Positions 18,701-27,351 of a stretch of DNA of 53,383 bases are shown here, piece by piece. The notes under the pieces are model-generated. The model saw only the letters and a program-made list of their open reading frames with translations. It was not told the origin of the DNA and searched no databases. This DNA comes from Flavobacteriales bacterium. Lineage in GTDB: Bacteria > Bacteroidota > Bacteroidia > NS11-12g > UBA955. The stretch's first letter is position 1. Each line of letters opens with the position of its first letter. The stretch lies in assembly GCA_947496375.1 (NCBI GenBank), contig CANMCY010000017.1:1-53383 (forward strand), in the 5' to 3' direction. Made by a program: the position numbers and the translations under genes.

Positions 18701-18760
18701 GATGAAGACAGTGTTTTATCGGGTTTGAATGTGCAGGAACTGGAAGAATTGTTAGCGTAA
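15758..18760 (+). CDS. SNF2-family DEAD/DEAH helicase-like ATPase
   Basis: This 1000-aa protein is a double-stranded DNA translocase of the Swi2/Snf2 superfamily. An N-terminal half of about 490 residues with no recognised domain precedes the motor. Motif I is DDMGLGKTLQT (about 522-532), motif II is DESQ instead of the usual DEAH/DEAQ (about 661-664), motif III is LALTGTPIEN, and motifs V/VI are RAGNSGLNLTAADY and QAEDRAHRIGQ near residue 940. Between motifs I and Ia lies a low-complexity insert of roughly 50 residues. Roles in transcription recycling (RapA-like) or repair are possible. It begins 95 bp from the divergent msrC start. Confidence 0.93.
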   Translation: MAMEVVNTQPFEVVFTFVRHPYFGLLVEANAVQLLANGDFSLTFQRVRQQTSTYFKLNPEQTEVVKLLEEFEVDGIMKRFYNGNKRIRPNEFLLKHYTPELHKLVRPYIEKKLSGVLDIIKNYPMYWAGKTGQAQGEEIHYSEEPATVLFHFRRDEQGTNYFATIRHNNEKVEFYHNDSEIISENPSWLITPNKLLFFPKHIDGKKIRPFLSKKFIHVEPHQEDSYMDKFVKPLLENHDVFAKGLQIVTEQLPARPVIRLNKLFQDKQYLSLYFQYGGWNFPFHIHKKVNVSLEKNGKDFIFHRIRRSLTMESEKIALLKELGLENVEGSLFALENAGQSYELITWLNTHSELLKRNGFQIDQEASDVRFYLGPVSLEVKLTKGADWFDVLAVVRFGTYEIPFIRLKKNILEKRREFVLPNGEIAILPDEWFTRFGKIAHLADMEGDCFRVRNMHFSLLDDLSDYVDVDVAKSGWEKLLQSDNIPEFPLPDGLNAELRHYQIDGYHWIRFLFEHKIGALLADDMGLGKTLQTLAVIKYMADLPKSALTEGDTVNMGETPVTGEIPQLELFAASSNLSVSDETAPAQKGMPCLVVAPKSLLYNWQAEAEKFCPSLKTLIYTGILRNRLLPKFAQNDLIIMSYGTMRNDIEELQRIPFRLVVIDESQAIKNPTSLTARSLLKIDAVYRLALTGTPIENTLLDVWSQMNFLNRGLLGSYGYFEKNFIRPIEKNQDAGRTSELKRILDPFVLRRTKKQVAKELPPKVEKIHYCEMTPEQAERYEKTKSQYRNEILEHVSQVGMARSRLKIFNGLMHLRQLALNPLLKDDDYEGQSGKDDEIRRMLQRAVEGGHKVLLFSQFVSYLSVFKDMLQADGIEYSYLDGSMDEKERAEAIKRFQENDHVKVFLLSLRAGNSGLNLTAADYVFLADPWWNPFTMRQAEDRAHRIGQEKAVFSYKFITKNTIEEKILDLQKKKTHLAESIIPDEDSVLSGLNVQELEELLA

Positions 18761-18850
18761 TATTTTGTATAATTTTCGTTTGAATTCACAATAAAAATTT
18801 GCATATTTGCATTTTATTTTGTATATTTATTAATATTAATTGTAGATAGC

Positions 18851-19555
18851 ATGGAAGCAGCAGCAAGGCCGGATAAATCAGTGCAGATTGAAGATAGCTG
18901 GTACGATATTTTACATGAAGAATTTGACAAACCTTATTTTCATTATCTAAAGCAATTTTTGATCAAGGAAAGACAAGCCGGTTATGTCATTTACCCTCCG
19001 GGTTCCAGAATATTTGCTGCCTTTGATTATACGCCCTTCTGGGATGTGAAATGTGTAATTGTGGGTCAGGATCCTTATCATGGTCCCAGGCAAGCCAATG
19101 GATTGTGCTTTTCGGTGAGTGAGGGTCAGAAAAAGCCGCCATCACTGGTAAATATTTTCAAAGAGTTGCACGATGATATCGGTTGTCCAATACCCTACAG
19201 CGGCAACCTTGAACCATGGGCACACAATGGGGTTTTGCTGCTCAATACCATTCTTACGGTGAGAGCAGGACAGCCCAAGTCCCATCACGGTCATGGTTGG
19301 GAAGAATTTACCGCTGCTGCCATTCAGAAACTTAGTGATATGCATGAGCACCTGGTTTTTATTCTCTGGGGGCGAGAAGCACAAATGAAAGAAGAGCTTA
19401 TCGATACCTCAAAGCACCTGGTGCTAAAATCACATCACCCCAGTCCTTATTCTGCAGAAAAAGGTTTCTTTGGTAATCAGCATTTCAGCCGCACCAATCA
19501 TTGGCTTCAGGATCATGGAATTGCACCCATAGACTGGAATCCGGTGCTCCCTTGA
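18851..19555 (+). CDS. ung: Uracil-DNA glycosylase
   Basis: This 234-aa family 1 UDG removes uracil from DNA to start base-excision repair. The water-activating loop is GQDPYHG with D74 as the catalytic residue, followed by the uracil-binding GLCFSV. The glycine-rich WGREAQ region and the minor-groove loop HPSPYSAEKGFFG are intact. Length is normal. It follows the SNF2 gene by 90 bp of AT-rich DNA. Confidence 0.97.
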   Translation: MEAAARPDKSVQIEDSWYDILHEEFDKPYFHYLKQFLIKERQAGYVIYPPGSRIFAAFDYTPFWDVKCVIVGQDPYHGPRQANGLCFSVSEGQKKPPSLVNIFKELHDDIGCPIPYSGNLEPWAHNGVLLLNTILTVRAGQPKSHHGHGWEEFTAAAIQKLSDMHEHLVFILWGREAQMKEELIDTSKHLVLKSHHPSPYSAEKGFFGNQHFSRTNHWLQDHGIAPIDWNPVLP

Positions 19556-19620
19556 TAATTACCCTCATGGTGTGGACATCTTGTCTCGCATTCTTATAAT
19601 GGCTGCTGTTTATTTGAATT

Positions 19621-20367
19621 ATGGAATTTCCGGTAGAAATCCAGAACGCAACTATCTGTCAGGGGCGTATTCCTGTGCTTACGGAGGTGAATCTTCGCAT
19701 TCACAAGGGTGAGTTTGCTTACCTAATCGGTAAAACCGGATCAGGTAAATCCAGTTTGCTCAAAACTTTATACGGTGAATTGCCTTTAACCGACGGCATG
19801 GGACAGGTGGCCGGTATTGATTTGCAGAACCTCAAAAAGAAACAGATTCCTTTTTTGCGCAGAAAACTGGGCATCGTGTTTCAGGACTTTCAGCTGCTAA
19901 CAGACCGTTCCGCGCTGGATAACCTGCTTTTCGTACTAAAGGCAACCGGCTGGAAAGACAAGCAGGAACGAATGAACCGTGCCCAGGAGGTGCTGGCCAA
20001 AGTAGGCCTTGAAAATAAAGGGTATAAAATACCGGCAGAACTGAGTGGCGGAGAGCAGCAGCGACTGGTGATTGCACGGGCTTTGCTTAACAATCCCGAA
20101 GTCATTTTGGCAGATGAACCAACAGGAAACTTGGACCCGGATGTGTCTGATGAAGTAATGAGAATGCTTCAGGATATATGTAAAGAAGGCCGCTCCGTGG
20201 TGATGGCCACGCACGACTATCGGCTTATTGAGGAGTTTGGAGGCACCATCTACCGGGTGGCGGAAGGGAAAGTGAATAAAATTGATTCACTCCGTGATTT
20301 ATTACCTGCGCAGCCTAATAGCCATCTAGATTTTGGGTCAGATAATTCAATAGACTCCAAATCTTAA
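19621..20367 (+). CDS. ftsE: FtsE-like ABC transporter ATP-binding protein
   Basis: This 248-aa ABC ATPase has all catalytic motifs: Walker A GKTGSGKSSLLK (about 37-48), Q-loop FQDFQLL, signature LSGGEQQRL, Walker B VILADEPTGNLD and H-loop ATHD. The FtsE/LolD-like sequence (ADEPTGNLDPDVSDEVM, LRRKLGIVFQDF) matches the FtsE that pairs with FtsX to drive cell-wall hydrolases at division. No ftsX lies next to it, as is common in this phylum. LolD is the main alternative, since a LolC/E-type permease is encoded at 38148. Confidence 0.85.
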   Translation: MEFPVEIQNATICQGRIPVLTEVNLRIHKGEFAYLIGKTGSGKSSLLKTLYGELPLTDGMGQVAGIDLQNLKKKQIPFLRRKLGIVFQDFQLLTDRSALDNLLFVLKATGWKDKQERMNRAQEVLAKVGLENKGYKIPAELSGGEQQRLVIARALLNNPEVILADEPTGNLDPDVSDEVMRMLQDICKEGRSVVMATHDYRLIEEFGGTIYRVAEGKVNKIDSLRDLLPAQPNSHLDFGSDNSIDSKS

Positions 20368-20371
20368 GTAA

Positions 20372-21832
20372 TCATTCAATTTTATAGAGTTGTAAGGGTC
20401 CAAATAGTGTGGATTCTGTGCCTATGACAGTTATTTTCTCGTATTTTTTAAATGGATTGCTGTATACCATACTGTTTCTGCTCATCGGCATGGGATAATC
20501 ATATATATCTGTGTATAACGGCAGTTTTTGCTCTGTGCCTAGCGAATCTGCATCCATTAGTTGTATGCCTGCATCCCTGAATTTTTTCTGGTAGTCAGCA
20601 CTTTGAATGGATAGGTAGTTCTCCAGCATCACCCTTTCTCGGGCAATGAAGACAATACCATCCCCTTTCTGTTGATTCGCAATCTTCAGGAGTAAATTTA
20701 GTTCAGCACCGAAATTAATGGTTTTGATGTTGGCATTGGGTATGAGATAAACACCCATATTCCAGCAGAGCATAGCCATTGCCAGCGGTAGCAGTTTGTG
20801 TTGCAGTTTCAGCAATAAACCGGGTAATGAAAGCAAAAGTAAAAAAGGAATCATGACCATGAATTCTGCATTGCCCACCGAATAAGCCGCCCATAAAAAC
20901 TGAAATAACAATGCTAACCTAAGCCAACGCAGCGATTGGGGTGGTTGTTGCGATTTTTCATTATTAGATTGGGGCTTTTTAGTAAAAATTGCAACAGCGA
21001 TGAAACCCACTGCCATTGAGGGGAACAGCCATAGCCAGGGCCATTCGTTGAGGAAATAGGGGATGTTTCCATGTACCTGCACCCAGGTACGAATGCTGTT
21101 AATGAGGGTGAATGTTAGGTTGTCTAATCCCGGTGTTAGCGATACGGTTCCATTCATGGCATCCGAAAATGGATAGGTCCACCAAACTTTCCCCTGGTAT
21201 CTCGCGGCAGCCAGATAGGTGATAACCATTAACCCCAATGACAACAACAGGGCCCCCTGTTTTTTTCTGCCTGAAGGGTGAAATATCGCTGCTGCAAACC
21301 ACCACCAGCAGTGAATCTGATGAAATAATACTGCTATTCCCAGCAACCCGAAACCGCCATACAATCTGTAGGGTTTTTCATCCGAATGGTATTTGAGTAA
21401 CGCCCATGTCCCACATAAACTAAGCAACAAAGGCATGATATAGGTTTCATTTTCGGTAGCAAAACGCATTGTGGCGAAGGCACTACCGGCAATCAATACG
21501 GCCACATTTGAAGCTGTTTTATTTTGTGTAATTGTTTCAAAACAACCTTTCAGTATGTAAAGTGAAATGGCTGCGGCAAGGGCGTTCATTACCTGCATCC
21601 ATGGCAGATAATGGGTAAAATGCTTGCCGATAAGCCCGTATGTGACTTGTCCAAATGGCCCATACAGCAGGTGATGCGGGGAAAAAAGCCATCTTCCCGA
21701 TTCGGCATTTTGTAAATATTCTCCCGCATATCCCAAAGCATCGCCAGAAGGGTTGATACTGGGTAAAAAAAGGTAAAACAGGCCGAAACCAACCCATGCA
21801 AAGGGCATGATCCGGTTTTTAAACACCTGCAT
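20372..21832 (-). CDS. Multi-pass membrane protein, possible polyprenyl-type glycosyltransferase
   Basis: This 486-aa inner-membrane protein has about 10-12 predicted hydrophobic segments. Near the N-terminus a periplasmic loop carries NPSGDALGYAGEY and SPHHLLYGPFG. An early acidic residue in the first loop is the layout of GT-C glycosyltransferases, such as the PMT/ArnT group. The C-terminal part is soluble (LLKIANQQKGDGIVFIARE). This is a resemblance and not a firm family assignment. I start at 21832 because a minus-strand -7 element (TACCTTTG) ends 5 nt upstream. The frame is open to 21871, which would overlap the divergent CCA-adding gene. Confidence 0.7.
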   Translation of the reverse strand: MQVFKNRIMPFAWVGFGLFYLFLPSINPSGDALGYAGEYLQNAESGRWLFSPHHLLYGPFGQVTYGLIGKHFTHYLPWMQVMNALAAAISLYILKGCFETITQNKTASNVAVLIAGSAFATMRFATENETYIMPLLLSLCGTWALLKYHSDEKPYRLYGGFGLLGIAVLFHQIHCWWWFAAAIFHPSGRKKQGALLLSLGLMVITYLAAARYQGKVWWTYPFSDAMNGTVSLTPGLDNLTFTLINSIRTWVQVHGNIPYFLNEWPWLWLFPSMAVGFIAVAIFTKKPQSNNEKSQQPPQSLRWLRLALLFQFLWAAYSVGNAEFMVMIPFLLLLSLPGLLLKLQHKLLPLAMAMLCWNMGVYLIPNANIKTINFGAELNLLLKIANQQKGDGIVFIARERVMLENYLSIQSADYQKKFRDAGIQLMDADSLGTEQKLPLYTDIYDYPMPMSRNSMVYSNPFKKYEKITVIGTESTLFGPLQLYKIE

Positions 21833-21837
21833 ACAGG

Positions 21838-21865
21838 CAAAGGTAACATACAGGCCGTATCTTTG
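21838..21865. promoter_or_regulatory. Back-to-back -7 elements between the membrane protein and CCA-adding genes
   Basis: On the minus strand TACCTTTG (21838-21845) lies 5 nt before the ATG at 21832. On the plus strand TATCTTTG (21858-21865) lies 4 nt before the ATG at 21870. Both are consensus TAnnTTTG, and the two starts are only 37 bp apart, so both mRNAs should be leaderless or nearly so. Confidence 0.6.
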
Positions 21866-21869
21866 TAGC

Positions 21870-23279
21870 ATGCATCAGGCACTGCAAACCGAAGAGTTTA
21901 AAATCATCGCGGGGGTGGCCGCCCAAACAGGCATTCAGGCCTGGGTGGTAGGCGGTTTTGTGCGCGATCTGATGCTGGGTATTCCCACCAAAGACATCGA
22001 CATTGTGGTGCTGGGCTCGGGTGTGGAATTTGCAGAAAAAGTGGCCAGAAAACTGCCCGGCGATACACACGTGGCTTATTTCAAAAACTTTGGTACTGCC
22101 CAGATTAAAACACGGGACTTTATCATAGAATTTATCGGGGCCAGAAAAGAGAGTTACGACAGGCAAAGCCGCAAGCCCGCTGTGGAAGATGGTTCACTTA
22201 TCGATGACCAGAACCGCCGCGATTTCACCATCAATGCCATGTATCTAAGTCTGAACCCTTCTGATTTTGGTGCGCTGATGGATCCCTTCAATGGGGTGCA
22301 GGATTTGCAGGATAAAATCATCAGAACCCCCATGGGGCCTGATCTTACCTTCAGCGATGATCCGCTGCGCATGCTCCGTGCCGTGCGATTTGCTACCCGT
22401 CTGGGTTTTACGATACACCCCGAAACCATGAAGGCGCTGGCTTACAATGCCAAACGAATTTCCATTGTATCGCAGGAGCGTATTACCGATGAACTCAATG
22501 GTATCATCATGTGCAAACAGCCGGGTAAGGGTTTTGAAATTCTGTTTGATACCGGAATTTTGCAAATCATTTTTCCTGAGTTTACAGCCCTGCATGGGGT
22601 GGAAACCAAAATGGGCAAAAGCCATAAAGACAATTTCTATCACACATTAAAGGTACTCGATAATCTGTGCGAACTGAGCGACAATCTGTGGTTGCGCTGG
22701 TCGGCCATTCTCCATGATATTGCAAAACCCGCTACCAAACGGTTTGATCCCGTTGTGGGTTGGACCTTCCATGGTCATGAAGACCGCGGTGCCCGCATGG
22801 TTAAAGGGATTTTTAGAAACTTACGCCTGCCCCTGGATGATAAAATGCGTTATGTAGAGAAAATGGTGGCCCTGCACCTCAGGCCCATTGTGCTCAGTAA
22901 GGAAATTGTGACAGACAGTGCCGTAAGACGACTTATCGTGGATGCAGGGGAGGATGTTCAGGATTTGCTTAACCTATGTCGCGCAGATATCACCAGCAAA
23001 AACGAAATCAAGGTCGCAAAACACCTCGCTAACCTGGAAAAAGTCGCAGAAAAAATACAGGATGTTACCGAGCGTGATGCGATGAGAAACTGGCAACCTG
23101 TAGTTACCGGTAATCATATTCTGGAAATGTTTGATATCCGTAATCCCAAACTCATTGGTGTGCTTAAAAACACCGTAAGAGATGCCATTCTGGATGGAGA
23201 AATCCCCAACGAAACAGATCCTGCACTCGCGTTTACCCTTAAAAAAGGACTGGAAATGGGACTTACAGCCCGAAACTGA
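21870..23279 (+). CDS. CCA tRNA nucleotidyltransferase / poly(A) polymerase family with HD domain
   Basis: This 469-aa class II nucleotidyltransferase should add or repair the CCA end of tRNAs. The head domain has VVGGFVRDLMLG and the catalytic pair in KDIDIVVLG, then RRDFTINAMY, DPFNG and the RNA-binding helices RAVRFATRLGF. An HD phosphohydrolase domain follows, with LHDIAKP and FHGHEDRGA. Whether it is a CCA-adding enzyme or a poly(A) polymerase cannot be settled by sequence alone; in this phylum the single copy normally serves as CCA enzyme. The start at 21870 follows from the promoter; a frame extension to 21807 is unlikely. Confidence 0.92.
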   Translation: MHQALQTEEFKIIAGVAAQTGIQAWVVGGFVRDLMLGIPTKDIDIVVLGSGVEFAEKVARKLPGDTHVAYFKNFGTAQIKTRDFIIEFIGARKESYDRQSRKPAVEDGSLIDDQNRRDFTINAMYLSLNPSDFGALMDPFNGVQDLQDKIIRTPMGPDLTFSDDPLRMLRAVRFATRLGFTIHPETMKALAYNAKRISIVSQERITDELNGIIMCKQPGKGFEILFDTGILQIIFPEFTALHGVETKMGKSHKDNFYHTLKVLDNLCELSDNLWLRWSAILHDIAKPATKRFDPVVGWTFHGHEDRGARMVKGIFRNLRLPLDDKMRYVEKMVALHLRPIVLSKEIVTDSAVRRLIVDAGEDVQDLLNLCRADITSKNEIKVAKHLANLEKVAEKIQDVTERDAMRNWQPVVTGNHILEMFDIRNPKLIGVLKNTVRDAILDGEIPNETDPALAFTLKKGLEMGLTARN

Positions 23280-23312
23280 AAACTTTATCAGTTTCATAGC
23301 GACCCTTCATTG

Positions 23313-23320
23313 TATTTTTG
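23313..23320 (+). promoter_or_regulatory. serS: -7 element of serS (TATTTTTG)
   Basis: This is a consensus TAnnTTTG element 12 nt before the ATG at 23333. It lies in the short gap after the CCA-adding gene and argues against the in-frame ATG at 23318, which would overlap the element. Confidence 0.5.
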
Positions 23321-23332
23321 CCAACAGCAACT

Positions 23333-24604
23333 ATGATACAGCTCGCCAATATTCGATCCAACGCAGACGACATTATCAAAAGATTACAAATCAGGGGAAT
23401 AGATGCCACTGAATCGGTAAAAGAAATTCTGGATACCGACAAGAAAGCCCGCGACTGCCGTTCCGAAATGGAACAGAACCAGGCACGCGGTAACCAGATT
23501 GCCCGTGAAATCGGTGATTTGATGAAGGCAGGCCGTAGGGAAGAAGCCGAGCTTAAAAAGGCCGAAACGGCATCCATTAAGGAACGTTTAAAAACACTGG
23601 AATCCGATGTAGAAACGCTGGAGACTAAGGTGAAAGAACTAATCATTGCCTTGCCCAATGCACCTCATGAGTCGGTGCCCCATGGAAAATCGGCAGAAGA
23701 CAATGATACCGTGCTAACCTGGGGAAGCATGCCGTTATTGTCTGAAAATGCGATTCCGCATTGGGAACTGGCCGCCAAGTATGATATCATTGATTTTGAG
23801 CTGGGTGTAAAAATTGCCGGCGCCGGTTTCCCTGTGTATAAGGGTAAAGGTGCGATTTTACAGCGTGCGCTAATTCAGTTTTTCCTGAACGAAGCCAACA
23901 AGGCAGGGTATATAGAGGTACAGCCGCCCATCGTAGTCAATGCAGACAGTGGCTTTGGCACCGGTCAGTTGCCCGATAAAGAAGGGCAGATGTATTATGC
24001 GCCCCTGGATGATTTATACCTGATTCCTACCGCTGAAGTGCCCATTACCAATATGTACCGCGATGTGATTCTGGAGGAAAATGCACTGCCGATAAAACAT
24101 GCCGGATACACACCCTGTTTTCGTCGTGAGGCAGGCAGCTACGGAGCCCACGTCCGTGGCCTGAACCGCCTGCATCAGTTTGATAAAGTAGAGATTGTGC
24201 AAATTGTGAAACCTGAAAACAGCTATCAGGTGCTTGAAGATATGAGCGCCTACGTACAGGGGCTGCTGCAAAAACTCGGTTTACATTACCGTGTGCTACT
24301 GCTTTGTGGTGGCGATATGGGTTTTGCCTCGGCTAAAACCTACGACATGGAGGTTTGGAGCGGTGCTCAGAATCGCTGGCTGGAATGCAGCTCTGTGAGC
24401 AATTTTGAAACGTTTCAAACGCATAGATTAAAATGCCGCTACCGCAATACTGCCGGCAAAACAGAACTGGCACACAGCTTAAACGGAAGTGCACTTGCAC
24501 TCCCTCGCATTGTTGCGGCTTTGCTGGAAAATAACCAGACCCCGGACGGTATTAAAGTTCCGGAATGTCTTGTGCCTTACACAGGGTTTGAGATCATCGC
24601 ATAA
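23333..24604 (+). CDS. serS: Seryl-tRNA synthetase
   Basis: This 423-aa class II synthetase charges tRNA-Ser and tRNA-Sec. Order: an N-terminal long-helix arm for tRNA binding (about 30-105, highly charged and heptad-like), motif 1 (YIEVQPPIVVN), motif 2 (PCFRREAGSYG) and motif 3 (LNGSALALPRIVAALLEN). Its length is typical for bacteria. MIQLANIRSNADD is the usual start for this family. The DinB-like gene follows after 9 bp and may be read through. Confidence 0.97.
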   Translation: MIQLANIRSNADDIIKRLQIRGIDATESVKEILDTDKKARDCRSEMEQNQARGNQIAREIGDLMKAGRREEAELKKAETASIKERLKTLESDVETLETKVKELIIALPNAPHESVPHGKSAEDNDTVLTWGSMPLLSENAIPHWELAAKYDIIDFELGVKIAGAGFPVYKGKGAILQRALIQFFLNEANKAGYIEVQPPIVVNADSGFGTGQLPDKEGQMYYAPLDDLYLIPTAEVPITNMYRDVILEENALPIKHAGYTPCFRREAGSYGAHVRGLNRLHQFDKVEIVQIVKPENSYQVLEDMSAYVQGLLQKLGLHYRVLLLCGGDMGFASAKTYDMEVWSGAQNRWLECSSVSNFETFQTHRLKCRYRNTAGKTELAHSLNGSALALPRIVAALLENNQTPDGIKVPECLVPYTGFEIIA

Positions 24605-24613
24605 AAACGATTT

Positions 24614-25138
24614 ATGGAGCATTTGAAATATCCGGTAGGGAAATTTGACTCAGAGAAAACGGATTACCCTCTGGAAGAATTGTTGGAATGTGTATTGCAG
24701 ATTCAGGCACTGCCCAACGAACTCAGCAAGTTATTGAATGGAATCTCCGCAGAAAATGCGGAGAATACATACAGGCCCGGCAGCTGGAATGTGCGGCAAA
24801 TCATCCATCACCTGGCCGATGCCCATCTCAATGCCTGGGTTCGGACCAAATTGCTGCTAACCGAAGATAATCCCACGGTTAAACCTTGGAATGAAAATGC
24901 CTGGGCAGAAGGAAAGGATTATCATTTTGCTTTCGAAGCATCCTATTTGATGCTGGTGGGGATTCATCAGCGCTGGAGTCTGCTATTGCTGGAAACCCTT
25001 AAAAGCCCGGAATTGTTGTCGCGCACCTTTTTCCACCCGGAACACAACCGGTCATTTTCGCTGGCTCAGCTTATTGCCATGTATGCATGGCATGGAAATA
25101 CCCATATCGGGCATATTCGCCTTGCTTTAGGTAAATAA
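24614..25138 (+). CDS. DinB/YfiT-like metal-dependent protein
   Basis: This 174-aa four-helix-bundle protein of the DinB/YfiT superfamily has three histidines placed to bind a metal: one in QIIHHLADAH (about residues 64-73) and two in YAWHGNTHIGHI near the C-terminus. The N-terminus RPGSWNVRQIIHHLADAH and the middle WNENAWAE are typical of the YfiT branch, which includes thiol transferases and putative hydrolases. The substrate is unknown. It lies 9 bp downstream of serS, and its stop abuts the convergent RNase R stop directly. Confidence 0.88.
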   Translation: MEHLKYPVGKFDSEKTDYPLEELLECVLQIQALPNELSKLLNGISAENAENTYRPGSWNVRQIIHHLADAHLNAWVRTKLLLTEDNPTVKPWNENAWAEGKDYHFAFEASYLMLVGIHQRWSLLLLETLKSPELLSRTFFHPEHNRSFSLAQLIAMYAWHGNTHIGHIRLALGK

Positions 25139-27253
25139 TTACCATTCAGATAGCTGAAAATCAATCTGTCGGGTCTGCGGATTGGCGTTTTTAACCTTAA
25201 TGGTAATCACATCACCCAGTGAGAAGGTTCTGCGCGTTCTGCGGCCCATTACCTTACGTTCAGATTCAAAATACTCGTAACGGTCTCCTTTAATATCGCT
25301 TAGGCGAATCATGCCTTCGCAGTGGTTTTCAATAATTTCAGCAAAAATCCCCCATTCGGTAAGCCCGCTTACCACGGCCTCAAAGTATTGACCCACCCGG
25401 GCCTCCAGAAATTCTGCCATCTTATATTTGGTGCTGGCCCGTTCCGCCTCGGCGGCTTTTTGCTCCATATTGCTGCTGTGTTTGGCCATTCCTTCAATGC
25501 TGTCGGCCGTAATTACCGCATTCCGTTTGTGCAGGTAATGTTGCAGCAGGCGGTGTGCAATCAGGTCCGGATAACGGCGAATGGGAGAGGTGAAGTGGGT
25601 GTAATAATCAAATGCCAGTCCGAAATGGGTGCTCTTTTGTGAAGTGTAAACCGCCTTTGCCATGGATCGTAGTGCCATTTGCTGTAAAACATCTTCTTCG
25701 GGTTTGCCTTCAATCTCTTTGAGCAGTTTATTCATGCTGGCCCTCAGGTTGGCTTCAGTGCTAATGTCTATGCGGTACCCAAATAATTTACAAAACTTTG
25801 AAAATTCTATCAGCCGGTCTGTGGGCGGCGCATCGTGTGTACGGTATATGTAGGGGAGTTCCGGTTTTTGCAGGGTTTTGATGTAATACGCAACTTCTCG
25901 GTTGGCCAATAACATAAATTCTTCAATGAGCTTGTGTGCCTCAAAACGTTTTTTAACCAACACTTCCAGCGGTTTTCCCTGACTATCCAGCTTGAATCGT
26001 ATTTCATCGGTTTCAAACGATATGGCACCGGCTTTGAAACGGCTTCGCTGAAATTTTTCAGCCAGCGTATTGAGTTCGCCCAATTCCTTGGCCCAGTCAC
26101 CTTGTCCGGTTTTAATGCGATCCTGTGCTTCTTCGTAAGAGAAACGACGTTGGCTGTGGATGATGCTTTTTCCGAACCATCGGTCTTTTACCTCCCCATT
26201 TTCAGTCATGGTAAAAACAGCCGAAAATGCAAGCCGGTCTTGATGTGGACGTAAACTGCAAAGGTTATTGCTAAGTTTTTCGGGAAGCATGGGAATGGTT
26301 CGGTCTGCCAGATACACGCTGGTTCCCCGCTGCAATGCCTCCTGGTCCAGTCGGCTGCCTTCGGTCACAAAATGACTGACATCGGCAATATGTACTCCCA
26401 GTTCTATAAGTCCATCTTCAAGTTTGCGATACGAAATGGCATCGTCAAAATCCTTTGCATCCGCCGGATCTATGGTGCAGGTAGGCGTTTGGCGGAAGTC
26501 TCGGCGTTCCCGTATCGTCTGGTCGGGTATATCTTCAGAAAATGACTCAGCTTCCTTTTCCACATCAGCCGGAAACGATACAGAAAAACCAAATTCCGCA
26601 ACAATGGCGTGCATTTCAGCGTCATTCGTTCCCGGTTTTCCCAGCACTTCTATCAGTTTTCCAATAGGGTTTTGTTTCTTTTCAGGGTAATCGAAAACCT
26701 CAACAATGGCCTTCATGCCATCCAGTTCAGAGTCTACTTTCCCTTCAATTCGAATATCGGCTTTGAATGGGGCTTTGTCGGCAATGAGATAGCCGCTGCC
26801 TTCAAATACATCCAGATTGCCGGTGTATCTGCGTTTACTTCTGGACACAACCCTGATGACTCTGCCTGTGGGCCTGTTACCTCCTCCCAAAACATCCACT
26901 TCTACAGTATCACCGGGCAATGAACGGTTTAGCCATTCTGACGGGATGAAGATGTCTTTGGTTTCCGCTCCTGCGTTTTCAGGCGTAACAAAGCCATCAC
27001 CGCTGCGCACAAATTCGATAATCCCTGTAATTTTTACCGCCGGATGTTTAATCCTGAATTGTCCCTTACTGGGTTGTTCGGCTTTGTTGAGGTGGGTGAG
27101 GCGAAGCAGTGCCTTGTAAACGATATCGGTATTCAGCCGTGCTTCGCGGGGTATGCGGCTCATTACCCTGTTTGCATTCATCGTTCCTTTGGGATGATCC
27201 TCCAGAATTGCCAGAACCAGTTTTTCGGCCAATGATAGTTTTTCTCCGCCCAC
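25139..27253 (-). CDS. rnr: Ribonuclease R
   Basis: This processive 3'-5' exoribonuclease degrades structured RNA. Order: N-terminal winged helix (LAILEDHPKGTMNANRVMSRI), two cold-shock domains with the segment FVRSGDGFVTPENAG, a large RNB catalytic domain with the acidic cluster in TIDPADAKDFDDAI, then AHRLLQHYLHKRNA, and a C-terminal S1 domain (VSGLTEWGIFAEI). A lysine-rich tail is absent. I chose the GTG at 27253 (704 aa) because a TATCTTTG element ends just before it. The frame stays open to an ATG at 27340, but those 29 residues look non-coding and would crowd the divergent hydroxylase promoter. Confidence 0.92.
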   Translation of the reverse strand: MGGEKLSLAEKLVLAILEDHPKGTMNANRVMSRIPREARLNTDIVYKALLRLTHLNKAEQPSKGQFRIKHPAVKITGIIEFVRSGDGFVTPENAGAETKDIFIPSEWLNRSLPGDTVEVDVLGGGNRPTGRVIRVVSRSKRRYTGNLDVFEGSGYLIADKAPFKADIRIEGKVDSELDGMKAIVEVFDYPEKKQNPIGKLIEVLGKPGTNDAEMHAIVAEFGFSVSFPADVEKEAESFSEDIPDQTIRERRDFRQTPTCTIDPADAKDFDDAISYRKLEDGLIELGVHIADVSHFVTEGSRLDQEALQRGTSVYLADRTIPMLPEKLSNNLCSLRPHQDRLAFSAVFTMTENGEVKDRWFGKSIIHSQRRFSYEEAQDRIKTGQGDWAKELGELNTLAEKFQRSRFKAGAISFETDEIRFKLDSQGKPLEVLVKKRFEAHKLIEEFMLLANREVAYYIKTLQKPELPYIYRTHDAPPTDRLIEFSKFCKLFGYRIDISTEANLRASMNKLLKEIEGKPEEDVLQQMALRSMAKAVYTSQKSTHFGLAFDYYTHFTSPIRRYPDLIAHRLLQHYLHKRNAVITADSIEGMAKHSSNMEQKAAEAERASTKYKMAEFLEARVGQYFEAVVSGLTEWGIFAEIIENHCEGMIRLSDIKGDRYEYFESERKVMGRRTRRTFSLGDVITIKVKNANPQTRQIDFQLSEW

Positions 27254-27258
27254 TTCCA

Positions 27259-27266
27259 CAAAGATA
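27259..27266 (-). promoter_or_regulatory. rnr: Putative -7 element of rnr (TATCTTTG)
   Basis: Read on the minus strand this is a consensus TAnnTTTG element 5 nt before the GTG at 27253. It lies inside the longer open frame, which is the main argument for the shorter start. Confidence 0.45.
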
Positions 27267-27339
27267 CCTATTCTGCAGGGTTTAACGAAAGAAGGTGACA
27301 ACTTCCACAAGGATTGATTCAGGTAAGTGCCAAATAACA

Positions 27340-27347
27340 TAATTTCG
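27340..27347 (+). promoter_or_regulatory. Putative -7 element of the AlkB-type gene (TAATTTCG)
   Basis: TAATTTCG is one base from TAnnTTTG and ends 4 nt before the ATG at 27352. Confidence 0.4.
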
Positions 27348-27351
27348 CATT

